Source of the DNA: Acanthaster planci
Taxonomy: Eukaryota > Echinodermata > Asteroidea > Valvatida > Acanthasteridae
Direction of reading: 5' to 3'
DNA length: 64,000 nucleotides
NCBI RefSeq assembly: GCF_001949145.1
Contig: NW_019091547.1
Location: 437,945 to 501,944, forward strand
A model generated the notes under the pieces. That model searched no databases. It was not told the origin of the DNA and saw only the letters and a list, made by a program, of their open reading frames with translations. Below, piece after piece: positions 13,801-22,800 of the stretch; position 1 is the first letter of the stretch, and each line of letters begins with the position of its first letter. The translations under genes and the position numbers were made by a program.

Positions 13801-16800
13801 TTTCGCAGACACATGCCCAATCAGATGGGGAGACCGATGACTTTGAAAGTCCGAACATCCTCGCTGACTCTGGACCGAATCTCAGCCCTGACGACACGGT
13901 GGACGAAGGCATCGACGTGGAACAAGCCAGCCAGGTCACGGCCTCCAGCACACCGGAGGCAGTCACGCCATACCTGTATGAGCTGTTCTCCATCATGGTG
14001 CATTCGGGGACAGCCAACGGCGGCCATTACTATGCATACATCAAGTGAGTTGGCGTGTAGAGTCTTCCCTTTAAATTGAAAAATTATTTTTGCCCTGAAG
14101 ACTTCTGGAGTGATTAATCTAAATTTTTAATATGTACGCCGTCCAATGGACCTTTATATAATAACATCACAGATTATTTTAGGTATGCTTTTGTATGAGG
14201 GCTTAATGGATTGGGTAAGTAGTGTACCTCCCTGTATTGGGAAAGCGCAGAAAATGTGACGTCATTATATTGCAGGTCTATTTTGTGTGTATTCTTGAAC
14301 TAGATCAGTTCCAGGACCGGAATAATCATTGCAACATTGCATTAACTGAAAGCTGAGAAACAAAGAGGCCTTTAATGAGCCTCTTTAAAATAAGATTAGG
14401 TATACCGGCTAGTTTTTCAAGCTTATCATAGAGACTGAAGATAATATGTGTGTGAGGGTTTTGTTTTTTTCCCAAATACCCCCATTTAGAAATAATGCAG
14501 AACTGTTTTTAGCATTTCGTTGTCCCCTCCTAGATCTTTCAGCGACGGGCAGTGGTACTGCTTCAACGACACAAGTGTTACACATGCCGGCCAAGACGAC
14601 ATTCGTCGTACATACGGTATCGAGGCCCTGCCCGGTCGAAGTGCCCCCAACAGCACGCTACCTAACGCTTACATGCTAATGTACAGGCGGGTGGAACCAG
14701 ACAAAAATGCGGGTGTGTTGGCGTTTTCCTTCAGATGATTGATTCTTTGAACGGGTGATCCCGTTGCTGGAGCTGATTTCTGTGCTGTTGCAAAGAGTGC
14801 AGGGTCGAGAGGACCCAACCCAAAGAATGCCATTTTGTTACAGTTGACTTAGACCCAAAGAATGCCATTTTGTTACAGTTGACTCAGACCCAAAGAATGC
14901 CATTTTGTTACAGTTGACTTAGACCCAAAGAATGCCATTTTGTTACAGTTGACTCAGACCCAAAGAATGCCATTTTGTTACAGTTGACTCAGACCCAAAG
15001 AATGCCATTTTGTTACAATTGACTTAAGTGCCTCAGAACTGGGCTTGGGGCGGGATGACTTGTAATTATTAGTGAGGACCTTTGATGACTTTGAGGACCT
15101 GCTAAGATGTGTGCTTTGAAGACATCTGAAAGAAATGCCTTTGTTACAGTTCATTTGAGTAGCCCTTTGGCTTGAGAAGCATTGTAGTCAAGTCCATCAT
15201 CACAAGTCCCTGCCAGTCTCTGCAAGTCCAGGCCATCACAAACCAATCATTGGCCATTAGAGTCACAAGCCATTCAAATGAATGTTGACAAAAGTAATCC
15301 TTGTCACTGTTCACTCTTTTACTAGTGACTGATTTCATAAACAGTGACTTGAGATAAGACCTGTGAAAGGACTTCTGATGGATTTGACTGCCATGCTGGA
15401 CATGACCAGAGGGGGAGGGGAGGTGAACCTGTGATTGATTTGTAGAGACTTACATGTACCTTCAACCCTGATGTGCTGTTATAAGTACTCACTGTTACTG
15501 TTCCCAAGCCCAGTCACATTTTTGTGTCTCTGGTAGGTTTTGTGGCAGTTGAACAGTTCCCATTACATATCAAGGAGCTGATGGTGAGAATACAGAATGA
15601 CGAAGAAGAAGAGAGAAGACAAAGGGAGCTTGACAGAAACACCTGCAAGGTGAGGTGCCAAGAGTCTGAATTAGCAATGTCATAATTAGGCAAAACACAT
15701 GACCCTGAGAGAACGGGAAGGTCTTGTGGTGACATCACACCTCTGTAAGTTGCATTAAGTGTGATGATAACATTTTACTGCAGTCTTTATATTGTAGTTA
15801 CCGATATACTGTTAGACACTGTTGGAGTCTGACCACTGTTAGAAAAAACACCATTCAGGCTGTTGATCTGCTCTTTACATGAGTGCTGTGTGAAGTTTTG
15901 GTCTCCGCTTTTAAGACGTAGACTGGCAAAAAACCAGTGCGAGTGCCTCACACTACTCAGTGTGCATTTCTTGATGCTGGTTTGTCCCCTCAGATCAAGT
16001 TGTTTGGTGTCCATCCACTGACTGGGAAGACAGTGGAGGCGAGGTTGGAAGTGCACAAGGACAAGACACTCAGAGAAGCTACAGAGATTGCCCAGAAGGT
16101 GAGGGAGTGAAAGACGTGTGTTGACCCTCAGCCCTAACCCCTTAGGGTGTATGTAAAACCATATTGAAATTGGACTGTTAGGTCAAGGGGAAGTGGTCAG
16201 GAGGGTAGGATCCACCCCTTCAACATTTTTTTCGATGTCAATGCAATTTGTTTTGTGCACTGAGTCTTTGTGCATGCAAAGATTGAAAGAGATCGGGCGA
16301 GGGATAGCCACGACCCGGGGGAGGGGAAGGGGTCTAATTCAAGCACAGCCTTATTTTCTTTCTGTCTGTCAAAGATTTGAATGATTTGAACTGTTCCGAT
16401 TGACTTGAATTTTTTCCCCCACAAGCTCTTGGGTTTTGACAAACACACCCCACTCGAGTGCTGTCGGCTGGTCAAGTATGACGAGTTCAATGAATCTTTG
16501 GAGAAGTCCTTCGAGGGGGAAGAAGACACGCCAATGGGGACATTACTCTGGGGCGTCAAGTCGGCCTACATGTTTGACCTGCTGCTGGAGACCAGAAGGG
16601 AAGACCAAGAATTTGTTGTTTACAGGCCTGGAGGTGAGAGAGGACTGGTAGCAAGTTTAGAGTTTATTTTACCTGCTCCAACTTTAACCCCTTCTTGATG
16701 GGAATTTCTTTCCGAAAGCTGACGCCAAGAATCCCAGCCTCGCTTGGCCACGAAGGCCACCTGCCAAACCGCAAATTCTTGGTTTGTGGCCCTGCGTGCT

Positions 16801-19800
16801 CTGCACGCTTTGAATTACACGGTGAAAAGACTGATTGTTCGGTGGCATGCAGCTCTACTCAAGCTTCCACATACATTCCTGTTGCCTCTTTTCAAAGTGG
16901 GGACTATTGTGAAGCTGGTCATTATGATGCAAATTCGGTCTTTTCATTTCTGGGCTACACACAAAGACCATTTACCATATACTCAAGAGCCAGGGTCTGC
17001 CTTCTTTCACCGTGTTCGCTCGAGCGTGGGTCGAGAATAATAGCTGAAAAACGGGCTGAGGATCTCAATTTTTACGGCATGTTTTAAGGGGTTAAAGAAC
17101 CAGAGCAATGCATTCTTTACAACACTTGAAAATGCACCTTTGTGTTTCACATAACCTCATTTTGAATTTTTTCTCTGCTAATTTAGAATATATTTTGGCA
17201 CCTCATTGGTTTTAATGCTAATGCAAAATTCTATTTTCACAAGAAAAACTGTGATGTCATATTAGGGAGAAAACCTCAATGTCGCATTGATTTATGCACA
17301 CGAAAAGGCCAGAATTTTTTAGACTTTGCCATTGTAGGTTCCTTGTCTCTTGTGATAGGTTGTACTGTAGGTACCAAACAACAAGCCAACGAGCAACTCT
17401 TCATAAATATTTTCAATGAGAAAATTTGTAAAGGATTTAGGACAGTTCCTGACAAGAATGGGGGGGGGAGTAATCGGCAGTACCAAAGAAACATGCTCAA
17501 CTTAAAAAGTAAACAAACATTATGGCTACTTGTGACAGTACAGACAATTGGCATTTTGAATTTGTAATATTGTTGCATTGAGGTGTATACTTCCCAAGGA
17601 GTAAGGATGTCGGTTTCAGAAATGACGTACAGGCCTGATGATCAGCAGTGGCAATGAGTTAGCACCATGGCCTTGACTACATCTATATCTTACATATCTT
17701 TAATGTCATTTTTATTTTTAGAAAAAAGGGGGGCATGTGGCCTAGTGTTCAAGGTTTGTAGCTTCCAATCACAGGGTCGGGGGTTCAAATCCAGCTGCTG
17801 GCCATAATTTGAGTTTTCAGGCAAGACACATCGTCCTTTGCTTGTCTCTGTTCACCTGGGTGAGAAATGGGTACAAGCATTAGCTTGGAAGGCAACCTGC
17901 GATAGACTGGCAACCCATGTAGGGGATTAGACGTATCGATGAGCTGCATGGCTCTGAGGAGACCTTGTAATTTTGCCTTGCTGAATTTAGAAAGAATGTT
18001 GTAAAGTGTGTTCATGTGTCAGATGAACATGTCCTTTTTTGTCACCAGGAGTAACCAACAAGGTGTTTGTTGTGGACTTGGAGGCAGAAACCATTGCCAG
18101 TCCCATCAGCCTGCGATCCTACGTCAACACGACAGTGCAGGACTTCAAGACCCAGATTGCAGAGGTGAGCTTGAGTAGCACAGTCCTTGCTGCTTCTTGA
18201 GAGTGTCTCCTAGTTGGAACCTGCCTTGTTCCCCATACACTCTAGGAAGCATCGGGCATGGCTGTTTGGAGGCGAGTTGTGAGCCGTAGCCCTAGATATG
18301 TATCTTTCTCCCAACATTAAAGTTTGTTGCATTTTCAATAGTCAATAAAATGTAATGTTTTCTCCACGATGTTTGAATTTCTGTAAAATTTCTGGAAAAT
18401 TTGACTTAATCAGAAGTAGAGCTGGGTCTAGAAAGGTTGGATCTAGGTCAGACAGAATCTGAATCTAAATCTTAAATATAATTTTTCTCTAAGAAATTTG
18501 TTACCTCCACAAACAGGTCACGGGCTTAAATGTGGAAACGTTGCGAGTTGTCTGGGAAAAATACTACAACGACTTGAAGCCACTGGTCAACGGACACAAG
18601 ACATTGAAGAACGAGGGCTTCTCCAAGAGCAGTAAGGTACAGACTTGCCCCGAAAATTTGCGGCGTGAAATTGCTGAAATTGTGATAAATTGAGGCAGTT
18701 CGAGAAATCTTGTATTCATTTTGTTTTACATACAGGTTTTTGTTGAAAGCAGCAATATTGAAGATAAACGGGTCACGTTCCTGGACTCCAAACTCTACCA
18801 ACTGCTGGACAGGAATGCAAATACAATTAGACTACAGGTGACACTACCGCTGTGCAGTCAAGGTGAAACCGACTTGTCATTTCATTACAACAGCATGCCA
18901 GATGAGTTATCAGGTCTTGTTACAGTGTATGGGACTAGGTATTTACTTTGCCTGTGCACAGATGTGTTCAGGCGTGTTTGTATTAAGCTTGCCACTACTG
19001 TCACTTTGTATCTGTCTCTGTCAATTAATTTTGTCTAATCCGAAATATTTCTACTTGAGAATGTGAGACTGCCTTTTTGGATCACATTGTGTGACACTGC
19101 TGCTGCGATTACTGTGGACGTGGTCCTGAATACTGTAGTGTGGTAGTTGATGCATGTCAAGACCAACTCAGGACCTCCAATCTGAATAAACAAAGCTGCA
19201 TTCAAAGCATGCTCTTGCCACCGTTCACCCTGTTACTTATGAACAGTCTTGCATCTGATCTAGTGCCTGGTCTTGTGATGGTTTCATCAACTACAGCACC
19301 GATTTATTGTTACTACAACAGTTACGGATGGAAAGACTCATACGTAATTGTACCCATTTGCTGACAGGGCTGCTCTTCGATGATGCCGAAGTGCTGTATC
19401 CTTATCACCTTCGTGTAGACATTCCCCGCGCTGAAGTCGAGTCTGTCACAGGCTCTTTTACAGGACCAGTCAAATTTAGTTGGTTGAACAATGAAAAAGG
19501 ACAGCTTTTGTCACAGTTCATTTGAATAGATTGTGACTTGGCTTCAGACTGAATGTATGTCTTATGATGGACTGACAGGGACTTGTCATGGACTTGAATT
19601 CAGCAGTGGACATTCTCACAACCATCTCAATCCCCCAGGGAGTATACATATGCCCTTTCAAGCACCAAAAATCAAGTTTGGTACCATCTTTGATCTTTGT
19701 TGGATGCATTTAGCGCCTGGTGTAAACTTTTGAAATGCTGTTTTGTTTCACAGATGACTTTAAGCCACCTAAAAGCAACAGTGTGTCACCATGCCCCTCA

Positions 19801-22800
19801 CCGACTTCATCCACCGACGAAAAATATAATGATCTCCAGCTTGAGACGGACATTGCCATGAATACGGTGCCCACCCCAAGCCCCACAGGTAGTTCCTCCA
19901 CGCTCAGCGATGACCACCCGTTGGACAAGAACAGCGCCAACCTCCTCGGCAGTGAAACGGACAGTGGTGTGGTGTCCCTGAACGACACCCGGATCCATGA
20001 CGACCTGAGTGGCGACAACGACGGCAATAGCGGCGAGCTACGTGGCAGCCCTGAGGGCGCAACTGCTGCGGATGACGACGAGGCCGGACCTGGCGAGACA
20101 GTGGGGTCTGAAGACCACAAGAATACTGAGGATGTCCACACTCTGCAATCAGAGGACCAAACCTCAAAATCAACCACGGACCCCTGCTGGTGTGACGACA
20201 GGGGTTGCGGGGACTGCAGCCAGCTTCAGCAGGTGAACTCGGAGCCCAGCTCGGGGGCAGTTTCCTCCCCCCTCTCACCCCTCTCCTCTCTCAGCTCCCC
20301 AATGACTGGCACCTCGGACAACAAATCGGGTAGCATACCCAGTCATACGGACCCAGGGGCAGGGGGCGAGACCAGAGGTAGTGTGGTCACTGACCAGGAC
20401 CCCAATGAAGACTCTGAAGACGAGATATATGAAAACACGAGGCACACAAAGCCATTAAACTGGTACTTCAAGGCGGAGCCAATACAGATAGTAGACAATT
20501 CAAGATGTAAGTGTAAGTTTCCCAAGAAACAAACTTGTTTTGGGGAAACCTTTCTGATAAAAGTTCTTTCAAGTAACATCTTCCATTATCTTCATATTGT
20601 TTACATCTCACATTTATTATCATCAGCCTGCATCATAAACACCAGCCTACAAATGTGTAAAAGCTTCAACCTGTAATTTGATGCCCTAAACAGTGAATTT
20701 GATTGGCATATCTCTGTCTTGGATATTGTTTTTTCACTGGCCCAGAATTATCACGTTACAAGGTAACATGATTGCACGTCACACTCACTGCTAGATATCA
20801 CATCCGCTAACATTGTCTGATATCACCCATATGCACATATGTGCCCCTGCAGTGTACAAGATAATAGAGGGACCACTAACCGCTGATGCTCACAGATTCC
20901 TTTGTCACCCTTAATGTCCTTGAAAAAATAAAGTGAAAAAAATCATTGAGACAGAGATGTGACAAAACTGTTGTTGACTGCTGTGATGTGGTATATGACA
21001 TTTTGAAAACCCGAGGGACGCTTAGGCAAAAACCTGGTTTGAGGCAAAGGAAAAAGCTTCTCTTTTACCAACTGTTGTTGAATGCAGAGCATGGCATAAG
21101 GGCTGTAGCAATTTTCCATGGACCAGAAAACTTTAAGGTCCAAGGACAGGGAAGAGCCCAGTGACTTGTCATTTATCAAACCTGCACATCTGACACTACA
21201 TCTCGTTAATTATGTACACTCATAATTCCTTGTAGAGGGACAGATTTGACACCAAAGCACTTTAAAGGGATCCTGTAAACTGACTGTCAAGTTACCAGTC
21301 TTTCCTGTTTGGTTGTATGTTGTTGCACAGTTTGAGCACTCCTTAACTTGCTTTTGATGTGTACCAGATGGGTAGCTATAATTTGAATAAAATCGAACAA
21401 TACTTTCTGCTTTTGACTCCTCGTTAAAAACAACCCCAAAGAACAACAGAAATTTATTTTAATGTCAAAAGTGAGATACAAATTTTATTTCATCCATTTT
21501 TAACTTCAAGACAGCTTAACCATATGGTGCCAGGGAAGATTTTTGGAAACCGAAGATATTGAAAAATCGCCTGTATGTAGGCACTGCCTTTTTAAGCGCA
21601 CCCAGCAGCAAGTGGTTAACAACTTTTTTAAGAGAACCATATCTGTGTTGTTTTACTCAGGCTGCAGCCAGCATGCTTTTTCACAAGTTTGTTTTGTTAA
21701 CTGCTAGTGCTGTTCCATACAGGAATGATTCCAGGGTGTAGGACATACGCACAACCTTGGCAGTAGAGGTCATGCGTTAACTTGTTTTCAGAGGGCAAGA
21801 GTTTGGTATCACTGGGATGGGCTCGAACCAACCTGTTGTGCATGTGTTGTAATTAAATTAAAATAACAAAAACAGCCTCCAAGACACCATAGAGATGCCA
21901 GCAATGAAAAACCTCTATGGCTTAAACCCAAAACTGCCATCCCAGAATTGTCCCAAAATCTATCCCCTGGTGACAACTTAAGGACTGTAGAACCCAACCA
22001 CAAATTCCTAATTATACAGCAGTGGCCTGCTTTGCCGCCACTGCTGTAGAGCCAAAAAACAGGTTTATCCAACCTCATCTGTTGGAGATTGCCTTACCCC
22101 ACCAGAGGGAGCACACAACTCAACTGTACGTTGACGCTGTCTTTACTGATGTGAGCCAGTACTTTGATGATACTACCACAGCCATGGCAGACAAGAGAGT
22201 CTGGTTGCATCTATCTTGGCTGCAGCTTGCCATATGTTGACGCTACTTTATAGCATCTTCTCTTATGTTCTTGCCAAAGGTGTTCCCTGGGGTTACTGCA
22301 CATATGCACTGTGTCAGACCTGGACAGAATTAGCTTCTTGGAATAAGAATCCAGTGGGTTGAGGGTTAACACGTTGAATCTTTTTTGTCTTCATAGTAAT
22401 GCCTGTTTATGTGGACAAGAGGATGTCCCTAGCAGTCTTCAAGAAGGCACTGGAGCCCTATGTGGGTACAGAATCACAGAATTTTAAGGTAGGGGAGTGA
22501 AGGATGGGACAAAGTGTATTGTGTCCTGAATCTAGTCTCAATGAAGCTGTAGTACTTCTGTTCGATTTTGAGTCCAAAATTGGTCAGTGAATTTTTTGTA
22601 TGCCTTTGATCAGTGTCATCAGTTTGTGGACAGTTAGGCACTTGTATGTAGTGCTGCACGTACAGTATGTGTACTCAAGAACTAAGTGTGTGGTAACTAG
22701 GCCAATTTTGGAAACTTTCAGGCATTGGGTATCCTAGCACTTATATACATCAGGACAGGTCACGTTATACCTGTCTAGACATGCTGCCCCAGTGCATTCA

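Noticed and set aside
16744-17087. Two overlapping plus-strand frames of 98-130 codons in USP47 intron 14
   Set aside because: They lie inside a TTAA-flanked MITE and match no transposase.
17728-17800. Possible tRNA gene (A and B boxes)
   Set aside because: No complete cloverleaf and the sequence continues into a SINE body, so it is a tRNA-derived SINE.
20507-20676. Open frame continuing past USP47 exon 18
   Set aside because: Homology jumps to the exon at 22397; the continuation is unrelated intron read-through past a strong donor.
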